In this document: piece by piece, positions 27,579-35,053 of the stretch
Numbering within the stretch: position 1 is the first letter of the stretch
Layout of the letters: every line of letters starts with the position of its first letter
NCBI GenBank assembly: GCA_022449765.1
Contig: JAKUPZ010000002.1
Coordinates: 62,001-126,000, forward strand
Reading direction: 5' to 3'
Source: Dehalococcoidia bacterium
GTDB taxonomy: Bacteria; Chloroflexota; Dehalococcoidia; Lucifugimonadales; Australimonadaceae
Length of the DNA: 64,000 nucleotides
Position numbers and translations under genes: made by a program
Notes under the pieces: generated by a model
The model's input: the letters and a program-made list of their open reading frames with translations, nothing else
Database searches by the model: none
Told to the model about the DNA's origin: nothing

Positions 27579-28379
27579 TCAGTTCCCAGTGAAATGTGCA
27601 TCCCTTTTTTCTTTAAATGAAATAACCCCTTCAATAAAATCGTTACTCGCTTCCGTAGCATCTATTGCTTGAAGGGAATCCTTAGGAATTCCTCTTACGC
27701 CCCCGTACCGTTTTAAATCACTCAGGGCTTGTTTATGGAAACGATGCGAAACAGGGGATAGTTCAGCAATTTCTATAGCTAATGCTGCAGTGGCATCATA
27801 AAGTTTTCCATGTTCGGTAATAGTAGATACTAGCCCTAGTGACAGTGCACGATTTGCATCGATAGAACGCCCAGTTAGTAAAAGATAATTTGCCTCATTA
27901 TGACCAACAGCTTGAATTAATTTTTCCAAATGATGGTGTGAAATAGCAATTCCTCTTTTTGCTGCAGGCAATCCAAATTTTGCTGTATCAGAGGAAACTC
28001 TTATGTCCATACAGAGCGCTAGCTCAAAGCCTCCACCCAAGCAATACCCTTCTATTGCAGCTACAGTAGGCTTAGTAAGGCTAGATATCGCATCGCATGC
28101 TTCATCAACATTCTGGCGGTACTTCTGGGCTAGTTGAGGGGTACTTCTGGTGGTATCAAAATCGTTAATATCTGCCCCTGCAGAAAATGCCTTGGTGCCT
28201 GCACCTTGAAAAATTACTACTCGAACAGAGTCATTTGATTGTAATTCAGTGGCTATTTGAGGAATTTGCTGCCACATTTCAGATGTGATCGCATTCAACT
28301 GTGAAGGACGATTGATTGTAATAGTAGCTATAGGAGAATCTATATCTAAAGCGAAACCTTTATGTATCATCTGCTTCAC
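27579..28379 (-). CDS. Enoyl-CoA hydratase/isomerase (crotonase) family protein
   Basis: A 266-aa crotonase-fold protein acting on an acyl-CoA. The oxyanion-hole segments are present (SAGADINDF and GYCLGGGFELAL, the latter with the first catalytic glutamate). The position of the second glutamate in hydratases, next to GLP, is occupied by alanine in GLPAAKRG, so simple hydration is uncertain and an isomerase or other activity is possible. The GTG start at 28379 overlaps the zinc-ribbon gene by 20 nt; ATG 28370 is an alternative. It is the last gene of a three-gene leftward operon. Confidence 0.85.
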   Translation of the reverse strand: MKQMIHKGFALDIDSPIATITINRPSQLNAITSEMWQQIPQIATELQSNDSVRVVIFQGAGTKAFSAGADINDFDTTRSTPQLAQKYRQNVDEACDAISSLTKPTVAAIEGYCLGGGFELALCMDIRVSSDTAKFGLPAAKRGIAISHHHLEKLIQAVGHNEANYLLLTGRSIDANRALSLGLVSTITEHGKLYDATAALAIEIAELSPVSHRFHKQALSDLKRYGGVRGIPKDSLQAIDATEASNDFIEGVISFKEKRDAHFTGN

Positions 28380-28542
28380 TCATTATTTTCATAACATCAC
28401 TTAATGACAAACCATCTTCAATAAATGTGTCTTCGGAATTAGCGTAGGTCATTAAACAGATTGGACATTGAATTAATTCTTGTTCAATGATGTCAAAAGT
28501 AGTACCGCATTCTATACATTGCATACGCCGACTATATATCAC
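28360..28542 (-). CDS. Small zinc-ribbon protein
   Basis: A 60-aa protein with two CXXC knuckles, CIECG and CPICL, about 15 residues apart, enough to bind one zinc ion; the C-terminal half is acidic. It starts with GTG at 28542, sharing GTGA with the upstream stop; an ATG at 28524 just before the first cysteine is a second candidate. Similar small ribbons often accompany enzymes as partners or regulators. No specific function can be given. Confidence 0.7.
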   Translation of the reverse strand: MIYSRRMQCIECGTTFDIIEQELIQCPICLMTYANSEDTFIEDGLSLSDVMKIMSEADDT

Positions 28543-29270
28543 CTACTAAGGCTGGGCCACTCTTCTAGCAGTCGCCCGCCTTTGCTACCAGGGAATCGAT
28601 AGCTTAGAAGAGAAGAAATATGCCAAAACATTGCAGGATTACTCGCTATCACTGGTATACCGAGTGTAGATTCAATATCTTCAATTGCGTGTAAGGGGTT
28701 TAGTGGCGCACCTTGAAAATATATTGCCTCAACATCAGGATATTCTTGGTATGCATTTATTGCTAAGCTAAACACTTCTTCAGTGGTTTTGCGCTCCGTG
28801 GAATCCACGTCTGCTTTTCGAGTATCAGTTCTATTATTAATGGGAACAGAAACTTCCAAAGCTTGATCTTCAAGGAAATCTTGAAGCAGCGAATTGAGAC
28901 CATCATCAAATGGCGTAAGAAGAAGAATTTTTTTTGCCCCAAATGCTTTCAAAGCAGCAGTCCCTGCTTCCAAAGCTGTGGTTATGGGGATCTCAATAAC
29001 TGCACGTAATTTTTGGATATGATCTGGGTTTTGTACTTGCATAGGAGCACCCATTAATGCAATCCCGTCCCATTTATTCTGGGATTGGAGCCCTGTTACC
29101 AGATGAATATGTTCCTCTGTTTTACCTTTCAGGTCGTACAAAGAATCTTTCCACAGGCTTAAAGGAGTAATTTCAACTGAGGCTTCTTGAGGTATAAGGT
29201 TCAAGAAATCATCATAATGTGAACCTCTTCGGTTATTCGCACTTAAGAATCCAAGGCTTACTACAGGCAT
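28539..29270 (-). CDS. Asp/Glu racemase-fold protein (maleate isomerase/arylmalonate decarboxylase-like) without cysteines
   Basis: A 243-aa protein that resembles the maleate cis-trans isomerase and arylmalonate decarboxylase branch of the Asp/Glu racemase superfamily: N-terminal GFLS strand, a GAPM loop (74-77), AGTAALKAFGAKKILLLTP, and a second GAPL loop (187-190) followed by IPVIASNPAMFWH. In active members the two loops carry one or two catalytic cysteines. Here neither does, and the whole protein contains no cysteine. Catalysis, if any, must differ. It is the first gene of the group with the zinc ribbon and crotonase. Confidence 0.75.
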   Translation of the reverse strand: MPVVSLGFLSANNRRGSHYDDFLNLIPQEASVEITPLSLWKDSLYDLKGKTEEHIHLVTGLQSQNKWDGIALMGAPMQVQNPDHIQKLRAVIEIPITTALEAGTAALKAFGAKKILLLTPFDDGLNSLLQDFLEDQALEVSVPINNRTDTRKADVDSTERKTTEEVFSLAINAYQEYPDVEAIYFQGAPLNPLHAIEDIESTLGIPVIASNPAMFWHISSLLSYRFPGSKGGRLLEEWPSLSR

Positions 29271-29312
29271 TTACTTACTCCTAGAACATGTATTTTTCAT
29301 TTTAGAACCGCC

Positions 29313-29318
29313 TATAAT
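29313..29318 (+). promoter_or_regulatory. -10 element close to the hadA-like start
   Basis: A perfect TATAAT lies 13 nt before the ATG at 29332, and no good -35 is seen. If it is used, the transcript would have a leader of only a few bases, in line with the lack of a clear ribosome binding site. Confidence 0.4.
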
Positions 29319-29331
29319 CCATGTGAAGATC

Positions 29332-29721
29332 ATGAATTTAAGCTTACTTCAAAAAGATCAGATTATTTTTAAAAAAAACATTGCTCTGTCCCAAGACCAA
29401 ATAGCGTGCTATTTAGATGCGGTTGGAGACAAATCAACGTTATTTTTAGACGAGGCAATTGTACCTCCGATGGCAATTTTAGCTCAGGCAATGGCTGAAG
29501 CAATGGCTGCTATAAAATTGCCGCCAGGTACTGTACATACTAGCCAAGATCTTGAGGTTGACCATTTGGCTAGCGTGGGAGCCTCCGTTGAATGTACTTG
29601 CGCTATCAACTCGAATACATTGCGTAGTGATATTAGATTTTTAGTCTTGGAATTTAAATGTACTTCTGCTAGCAGGGACAGAATTTTTGTTGCAAGGACC
29701 ACTTTGGTAGTGACTGAGTAA
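29332..29721 (+). CDS. MaoC-N/HadA-like hot-dog protein
   Basis: A 129-aa single hot-dog domain resembling the N-terminal (FAS1-like) dehydratase domain of MaoC proteins and mycobacterial HadA. The region matching the catalytic D-x4-H site reads GDKSTLFLD, lacking the histidine, as expected for the non-catalytic partner that shapes the acyl tunnel. It overlaps the next MaoC gene by 1 nt (TAATG), consistent with a two-subunit dehydratase. ATG 29332 was chosen; a GTG at 29323 is in frame. First gene of a fatty-acid and phospholipid operon. Confidence 0.72.
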   Translation: MNLSLLQKDQIIFKKNIALSQDQIACYLDAVGDKSTLFLDEAIVPPMAILAQAMAEAMAAIKLPPGTVHTSQDLEVDHLASVGASVECTCAINSNTLRSDIRFLVLEFKCTSASRDRIFVARTTLVVTE

Positions 29722-30134
29722 TGGGAAAAATTCCTGAAAAATTGAAACCGATAGAGCATGTTATTACTCAGGAGCGTCTGATTAAGTATGCTGAAGCAAG
29801 TGGAGATTATAATCCTCTTCATTTAGATGAGGAATTCGCTAGGAACACTCCTTACGGGAAAACTATAGCCCATGGAATGCTAATACTTGCTTTTATCTCA
29901 GCATTAATGACCAGTGCATTTGGAAATACATGGTTACGTACAGGCAAACTAAAAGCTCGGTTTCGAGCACCTGTATTTCCTGGTGATGTTGTGAAAGTGA
30001 ATGCTCAATTAAAATCTTCTAACGATGAGGAAGTGGTCTATCAAGTTATCGTTATTAATCAAAATGAGAGCCAGGTAATCACTGGAGACGCGAAGCTCAA
30101 ATTAGATTCACAAGGTCTGGAGGACTATGTCTAA
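29721..30134 (+). CDS. MaoC-like (3R)-hydroxyacyl dehydratase (HadB-like)
   Basis: A 137-aa hot-dog hydratase/dehydratase. The catalytic hydratase-2 motif is complete: YAEASGDYNPLHLDEEFA contains Asp29 and His34, and the downstream IAHGML segment matches the family. Together with the preceding subunit it should dehydrate or hydrate (3R)-hydroxyacyl chains. The neighbours plsX and fabG point to fatty acid synthesis, where the pair could replace FabZ, as HadAB does in mycobacteria. It overlaps plsX by 8 nt. Confidence 0.85.
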   Translation: MGKIPEKLKPIEHVITQERLIKYAEASGDYNPLHLDEEFARNTPYGKTIAHGMLILAFISALMTSAFGNTWLRTGKLKARFRAPVFPGDVVKVNAQLKSSNDEEVVYQVIVINQNESQVITGDAKLKLDSQGLEDYV

Positions 30135-31128
30135 ATATACGATTGCAATAGATGCTATGGGAGGGGACGATGTGCCCGCTGTTCCCGTTGAAGCAGGTGT
30201 AATTGCTGCTCGTGATTACGGAGTAGGAATAATACTGGTTGGTGATGAAAGTTCTGTACATGAAGAACTTCAAAGGCATAAAAGTGCGTCTTTACCAATC
30301 AAGGTACTTCACGCGGATGACGTTATTAATGAAGGAGAACATCCCGCACTGGCCTTACGCAGAAAACCTCGTTCTTCAATTGCAATTACAGTGGGGCTAC
30401 TTAAAGAAGGGATCGCTCATGCTTCAATTAGCATGGGTTCAACTGGGGCAACTATGGCGGCATCTGTTTTTGCGCTTGGGTTATTTGATGGGCTTGAACG
30501 ACCTACTTTAGGGGGACCGTTTATAGGATTGGCTCCAGAAACAACAATCATTGACTTGGGTGCCAATGTCGATTGTAAACCGTCTCAATTAGTCAATTTT
30601 GGATCGCTTGGTGCATCGTTTGAGAGATTTTACCATAAAATAAATGATCCCAGAGTAGCGTTGCTAAGCGTAGGATCCGAAGATGGCAAAGGTAATAAGC
30701 AAGTTCAAGAGGCGTTTCCTCTTTTTCAATCGAGTGGCTTGAATTTTGTTGGCAATATTGAACCCCACGAGATATTTATGCGAAAGGCTGACGTCGTGGT
30801 ATGCGACGGATTTGTAGGTAATGTCCTATTGAAATACACAGAAGGACTGGCTGCGGCGGCAGGACAATATTTAGCAAGTAAGCTAGGGAACGATAATCCC
30901 GCGGTTGCTGCAATTGAAGGACTTGCGGAAGCTGCTGAAGGTGGTGGAGGTCCTCTTTTTGGTGTTAATGGCGTAGTAATTGCAGGTCATGGCAGATCTA
31001 GTGCAAAGAACATAGCAGGTTCTGTTTTATTGGCGATGCAAGTTTTGGATTCAAATTTTGTTCAGACAATGCGCGAAGATCTTGCTCGAGTAACAACTAG
31101 GACAGGGGATTCTGATGATAAATCTTGA
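30127..31128 (+). CDS. plsX: Phosphate acyltransferase PlsX
   Basis: Converts acyl-ACP and phosphate to acyl phosphate, the donor for PlsY (5296-5898). The 333-aa protein shows the family start TIAIDAMGGDDVP, the SMGSTGATMA loop, LDLGANVDCKP-like segment and a C-terminal HGRSS motif, at normal length. Its ATG lies within the last 8 nt of the HadB-like gene and its end overlaps fabG by 14 nt, so the four genes are closely coupled. plsX-fabG pairing is common in bacterial fatty acid clusters. Confidence 0.95.
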   Translation: MSKYTIAIDAMGGDDVPAVPVEAGVIAARDYGVGIILVGDESSVHEELQRHKSASLPIKVLHADDVINEGEHPALALRRKPRSSIAITVGLLKEGIAHASISMGSTGATMAASVFALGLFDGLERPTLGGPFIGLAPETTIIDLGANVDCKPSQLVNFGSLGASFERFYHKINDPRVALLSVGSEDGKGNKQVQEAFPLFQSSGLNFVGNIEPHEIFMRKADVVVCDGFVGNVLLKYTEGLAAAAGQYLASKLGNDNPAVAAIEGLAEAAEGGGGPLFGVNGVVIAGHGRSSAKNIAGSVLLAMQVLDSNFVQTMREDLARVTTRTGDSDDKS

Positions 31129-31861
31129 TGGTAAAAAAGCTTTAGTCACGGGTGCTAGTCGAGGAATTGGCAAAGCGATTGCAATTCGCTTGGCTACAGA
31201 AGGAGTAAGTGTAGGAGTTAATTACAACGCTAGTGAGCAAGAGGCTGCTAAAGTGGTCGACGAAATTCAATCATTAGGTGGCAAAGCAATAATTCTAAAA
31301 GGCAGTGTTGCAGATAGTTTAGAGGTTCAAAGTCTAATCCAAGCAGCTGAAGATAAACTTGGAGGACTGGATATACTTGTTAACAATGCGGGGATTACTA
31401 AAGATAATTTGATAATGAGGCTACCCGAAGAAGATTGGGATCAAGTCATTGATACCAACCTGAAGGGGGCTTTTTTATGCACAAAAGCTGCGCTGAGATC
31501 GATGGTCCGCCAACGTTCTGGTCGGATAATAAATATGTCTTCGGTTGTAGCGATAACTGGAAATGCTGGGCAATCGAATTACACAGCAGCAAAGGCGGGC
31601 CTAATAGGGTTCACAAAAACAGTGGCAAAAGAGGTCGCTTCTCGTGGGATAACCGTAAATGCTATAGCTCCTGGCTTTATTGAAACACAAATGGTGGATG
31701 CTATTAGTTCACAATTGCAGGAAAAAATTTTAGAGCGGATACCGCTAGGGTATTTTGGGACTCCCGAAGATGTCGCAGGTGTTGTGGCGTTTCTAGCAAG
31801 CGAGGATGCTCGATACGTAACCGGACAAGTTATAGGTATTGATGGAGGATTAAGTCTTTAA
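31115..31861 (+). CDS. fabG: 3-oxoacyl-[ACP] reductase FabG
   Basis: NADPH-dependent short-chain dehydrogenase that reduces 3-oxoacyl-ACP in fatty acid elongation. The 248-aa protein has the cofactor motif TGASRGIG (12-19), NNAG (90-93), and the catalytic Ser143, Tyr156 and Lys160 in SNYTAAK. The C-terminal VTGQVIGIDGG is typical of FabG. It starts inside plsX and ends in TAATG with the PIG-L gene. FabD, FabF/FabB and acpP are not in the window. Confidence 0.92.
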   Translation: MINLDGKKALVTGASRGIGKAIAIRLATEGVSVGVNYNASEQEAAKVVDEIQSLGGKAIILKGSVADSLEVQSLIQAAEDKLGGLDILVNNAGITKDNLIMRLPEEDWDQVIDTNLKGAFLCTKAALRSMVRQRSGRIINMSSVVAITGNAGQSNYTAAKAGLIGFTKTVAKEVASRGITVNAIAPGFIETQMVDAISSQLQEKILERIPLGYFGTPEDVAGVVAFLASEDARYVTGQVIGIDGGLSL

Positions 31862-32595
31862 TGGATATTTGGCCGATTGATCATTCAGGTCCAGGTGAGA
31901 AAATTTTAGTTATAGTAGCGCATCCTGACGATGCCGAATTTATGTGCGCTGGTAGCGTTGCAAGATGGTGTAGTGAAGGTAAATCGGTGGTTTATGGATT
32001 GGTGACTTCAGGTGATAAAGGTACCCCTGACCCTAGCATCCTGCCCTCTGATCTCGCAGTCATACGTGAAAAAGAGCAAGCAGAAGTTTGCAGGATTTTA
32101 GGTGTACAGGCGATAGAATTTTTGCGCTACGAAGACGGAATGGTCCAAAACACTCTGAAATTAAGAGAAGACATAGTGAGGCTTATACGTAAGCATAAAC
32201 CGACTGCAGTGATTACTCAGAATCCGACTATTCGATGGTCAGGTAACTATATTAACCATCCTGATCATCGGAATACGGGTGATGCTGTTTTGGATGCAGT
32301 ATTTCCTTCAGCACGCGATATTCATATGTTCCCGCACCTAGCAAAACAAGAAGGCTTAGATGCTCATATAGTTGAACACTTATATGTTGGTGCAAGAGAT
32401 GATTCTGCAAATGTTTTTTTTGATGTTTCTCGTACGGTTGATACTAAATTGAGGGCTCTAAAAGCTCATGAAAGTCAGATGCAAAATATCACGGAAGCCT
32501 TTGATGAGAGAATAAAAAGCTGGCTACGTATGCCTAAAGAAAATGGCATCCCTCTTGATTTAGCTGAATCATTTAAATATTTTTATCTAGGTTGA
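31861..32595 (+). CDS. PIG-L (LmbE-like) family deacetylase
   Basis: A 244-aa zinc-dependent N-acetylglucosamine-type deacetylase fold. The metal-binding AHPDDAEF motif is at about residues 20-27, and the second site is NHPDHRNTG near 136. Family members deacetylate GlcNAc-phosphatidylinositol, GlcNAc-inositol (MshB), GlcNAc-malate (BshB) or chitin oligomers; the substrate cannot be fixed from this sequence. It is the last gene of the hadA-hadB-plsX-fabG operon. A related gene occurs at 58760-59488. Its TGA abuts the TCA of the convergent ygfZ-like gene, forming a TGATCA. Confidence 0.85.
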   Translation: MDIWPIDHSGPGEKILVIVAHPDDAEFMCAGSVARWCSEGKSVVYGLVTSGDKGTPDPSILPSDLAVIREKEQAEVCRILGVQAIEFLRYEDGMVQNTLKLREDIVRLIRKHKPTAVITQNPTIRWSGNYINHPDHRNTGDAVLDAVFPSARDIHMFPHLAKQEGLDAHIVEHLYVGARDDSANVFFDVSRTVDTKLRALKAHESQMQNITEAFDERIKSWLRMPKENGIPLDLAESFKYFYLG

Positions 32596-33591
32596 TCACA
32601 GTTCACTTGGCTCTGTTGCTAGTGCATGATTAGGATCGGAAAGCTTAATTAGTGCATTTTGCTCACTTTCCGTTAGTAAATGGTCTGAGTTCGCGTACTT
32701 CGAAGATACAAGAGCTAATCCTCTGGTCACGCTACCATTTTTGTAGGCTGACGTGACGACTCCTGCATTATGTCCATCTTTAGTGGTTAATATAGTTCCG
32801 ATACTGATATTTTTGTCAGCCTCAAATGACATAAGTAATCGCTGTATTTTTTGATAAGTTTGCAATCTTGCAATTACTTCCTGGCCCGTATAGCAACCTT
32901 TAGATTCACTGATGGAACCAGTAAGTCGTGCTTCAAGTGGATTATTAAATTCCCCGAACTCTTTTGAGTATGAAGGGACGCCTTCGTGGATCCTTAAATT
33001 TTCGAATTCTTCAGTACTAATTTCGACAATTGATTGGGCTTTCAAGATACTCTTTACTGCCGGAAGATCATCTTTATTTGGAACCAGAATATGATAGGAG
33101 AGATATTGCCCAAAATTTGCAGAGAACATTACTGAATTAAAAGGATTTTCTGTTGAACTACTGCTATTTGCAGGAATGCTGAAACCTTCATTTTCAGCTA
33201 ATGAAAATGAAGCACCTGGCAGTTTTAGGATTATGAGTTGCCCTGTGTTTTCTGTTCGATCTTCTGTAGTTATATCTTCACCGAACGTATATAGATCAAG
33301 CCAATCAGCTACTGTAGAAGAACGTTTATTACTTGTGACACACCAAAGTCCTTGGCGTCCATCTCCGGCCAAAAGCAAATAGTCGATTACTTTTGCATCA
33401 CCATTGGTAATAACTGTTGAGATTGCAGAATTACTCTTAAATGCAGAAAGATCATTTGTAGTGAGCCTGTTAAGAAGGTCAATTGCATCAGAACCAGACA
33501 TGTGCAGTCGACCGTGCTCGCTAATATCTGAGAAAATAGATCGGCCTTCCATGAGTGATTCACGGCCTGAATTGGTTGTCATAGTTGGCAT
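32596..33591 (-). CDS. ygfZ: YgfZ/GcvT-like folate-binding Fe-S maturation protein
   Basis: A 331-aa protein of the aminomethyltransferase fold that assists repair or assembly of certain Fe-S clusters in a folate-dependent way (YgfZ, IBA57 in mitochondria). The diagnostic motif KGCYTGQE is at 231-238, and the N-terminal DLLNRLTTNDL segment also fits. Full GcvT proteins are longer and lack this motif. It lies 27 nt downstream of an iscA-type gene on the same strand, which agrees with the known partnership of YgfZ/IBA57 with A-type carriers. Confidence 0.9.
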   Translation of the reverse strand: MPTMTTNSGRESLMEGRSIFSDISEHGRLHMSGSDAIDLLNRLTTNDLSAFKSNSAISTVITNGDAKVIDYLLLAGDGRQGLWCVTSNKRSSTVADWLDLYTFGEDITTEDRTENTGQLIILKLPGASFSLAENEGFSIPANSSSSTENPFNSVMFSANFGQYLSYHILVPNKDDLPAVKSILKAQSIVEISTEEFENLRIHEGVPSYSKEFGEFNNPLEARLTGSISESKGCYTGQEVIARLQTYQKIQRLLMSFEADKNISIGTILTTKDGHNAGVVTSAYKNGSVTRGLALVSSKYANSDHLLTESEQNALIKLSDPNHALATEPSEL

Positions 33592-33618
33592 AGAAAATTA
33601 GAGTTCGATTTATCAGTA

Positions 33619-33966
33619 CTAGACGGCAAACGATGTACCGCACCCGCAGGATTTCTTTGCATTGGGATTATTGAAAACAAACCCTTTACCGTTTAATCCC
33701 CCAGAGTAATCTAGTTCTGTTCCAGCAAGGAAAATATAGCTTTTTTTGTCAACAGCAAGTGTTACCCCGTTTTGCTGTATTACTTTGTCATCTTCTTGTG
33801 CCTCAGACGCAATATCCAAGGCATAGGTTAGACCAGAACAGCCTCCACCTTTGACTGCAACTCTTAGTATTCCAGATGCAACGCCCTCTGCTTCCATGAA
33901 GCTGCGGACATGCTTTGCTCCGTTCTCAGTGATTGTGATCGTCAAAGGTTCAGTTGTGATTGACAT
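33619..33966 (-). CDS. erpA: A-type Fe-S cluster carrier (ErpA/IscA family)
   Basis: Carries and delivers Fe-S clusters to target proteins. The 115-aa protein has the three conserved cysteines: Cys43 in GGGCSG and Cys107/Cys109 in SCGCG near the C-terminus, at family length. GAGGAAA precedes the ATG, and a strong promoter is visible at 33987-34015. It forms an operon with the ygfZ-like gene. The choice between ErpA, IscA and SufA cannot be made from sequence, so the symbol is provisional; the many Fe-S proteins nearby (MoaA, PurF, GlpC-like) are possible clients. Confidence 0.9.
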   Translation of the reverse strand: MSITTEPLTITITENGAKHVRSFMEAEGVASGILRVAVKGGGCSGLTYALDIASEAQEDDKVIQQNGVTLAVDKKSYIFLAGTELDYSGGLNGKGFVFNNPNAKKSCGCGTSFAV

Positions 33967-33986
33967 AATTTCCTCTATGTGGAGAT

Positions 33987-34015
33987 ATCGTAAAAAGTAT
34001 CTAGCCCATAGTCAA
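33987..34015 (-). promoter_or_regulatory. Promoter for erpA-ygfZ
   Basis: On the minus strand TTGACT (34015-34010) and TACGAT (33992-33987) are separated by 17 bp. This near-consensus promoter lies about 20 nt before the carrier gene. Confidence 0.7.
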
Positions 34016-34039
34016 GTAATAAGAACAGTAAGTTGAAAA

Positions 34040-34609
34040 TCAAGCTAAGTAGAAGAGTCGAAAAACCTTATGTATATTTCTGGGTATGAAAAGAAAAAGC
34101 CTGACAATTGCAGCAACTAATATTGCTGCAGAAATTCCTATCAAAGCACCACCGATTATATCGGTGGGGAAATGTACTCCTGCGTAAACGCGAGCAAATC
34201 CCCATCCGAACGCAAGTAAATAAAGTAGGACTCCTGTTTTTCGGTGCTTGAATACAACACATGTCGCAATTGCGAAACCAACAGCTGCAGCATTCGATGG
34301 GAATGAAGGGTCAGTAGGTTCGTAGAATAACGGCTTAAGTTCATTTTCAACGAAGGGCCTAGCCCGATCTATACGAACATTAATCATTGATGTAATTAAA
34401 TTGGATATTCCCACACTTCCTGTACCGATTAATGTGATTGCTTGATTGTACGATCGATCTTTTTCGTTACCCGTAAACCATAGGGACATTAAAATTAGAC
34501 TTCCAATTACCGGAACAGCATAATCACTAACCAATATTCCCATGATGAAATCTAAGGTCGCAGATTTACCTACAATTGTGTTTAGGGATAAAACTATCGA
34601 ATTTTCCAT
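34040..34609 (-). CDS. PAP2 superfamily membrane protein with altered motifs
   Basis: A 189-aa membrane protein of the PAP2 phosphatase superfamily with about five helices. Motif 3 is intact: Arg140, His146 and Asp150 in ARVYAGVHFPTD. Motif 1 ends in the expected RP (84-85) but the usual lysine seven residues earlier is Asn77, and motif 2 (normally PSGH or PSNH) reads PSNA (104-107), losing the general-acid histidine. Lipid phosphatase activity is therefore doubtful. It overlaps the upstream membrane gene by 16 nt in an ilvE-led operon. Confidence 0.8.
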   Translation of the reverse strand: MENSIVLSLNTIVGKSATLDFIMGILVSDYAVPVIGSLILMSLWFTGNEKDRSYNQAITLIGTGSVGISNLITSMINVRIDRARPFVENELKPLFYEPTDPSFPSNAAAVGFAIATCVVFKHRKTGVLLYLLAFGWGFARVYAGVHFPTDIIGGALIGISAAILVAAIVRLFLFIPRNIHKVFRLFYLA

Positions 34610-35046
34610 ATGATTCCGTTTTTATAGATAGCTTGAATTATGCAGAAAATTGCTCGCAAGAAAGTGGTTTTTTCTATCCATGAAATACCTATTGGAGGCC
34701 AATTTTGTGCACTTGAATCCCATCCATGTTGCGCACCCCAACGGTGATTAGTAATAGATGAAATAAGAGATAGTAGGGCAATTGCACTAATTGCACCGAT
34801 AGCAAACCAACGGGTTTGAACGACGCCATCAATTCCTTCAGCTGTGTCTGGTACATTCCGATCTTCACTAAGAAAGAACCATAGGAATGAGCAAATTACG
34901 ATTGCGACCGATAAAATTTTTGTAGTTGACGGCATGTTACGAAGCACTACAAAGCCCCATAAATTATTTTTCAGTACTGTATATTGGAATACTCCTATGG
35001 TACTCAAGAAAACCCATAAGGTGTATTCGAATTCAAAACCTGACAT
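34594..35046 (-). CDS. Hypothetical membrane protein
   Basis: A 150-aa protein with perhaps three membrane segments (about 8-28, 42-60 and 82-98) and a C-terminal amphipathic region rich in Trp. I recognise no family. It lies 7 nt after ilvE and overlaps the PAP2 gene, so it is cotranscribed with both. The positional link to the PAP2 protein suggests that the two act together at the membrane, which is inference. Confidence 0.72.
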   Translation of the reverse strand: MSGFEFEYTLWVFLSTIGVFQYTVLKNNLWGFVVLRNMPSTTKILSVAIVICSFLWFFLSEDRNVPDTAEGIDGVVQTRWFAIGAISAIALLSLISSITNHRWGAQHGWDSSAQNWPPIGISWIEKTTFLRAIFCIIQAIYKNGIIWKIR

Positions 35047-35053
35047 GGTCTCT

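Noticed and set aside
27540-27600. Terminator between ctaB and the convergent crotonase
   Set aside because: Only 9 nt lie between the stops and no inverted repeat with a T-run is present.
34594-35046. Possible antisense gene on the plus strand at 34844-35143
   Set aside because: It overlaps two coupled genes in antisense and has no ribosome binding site; the minus-strand genes fit the operon.
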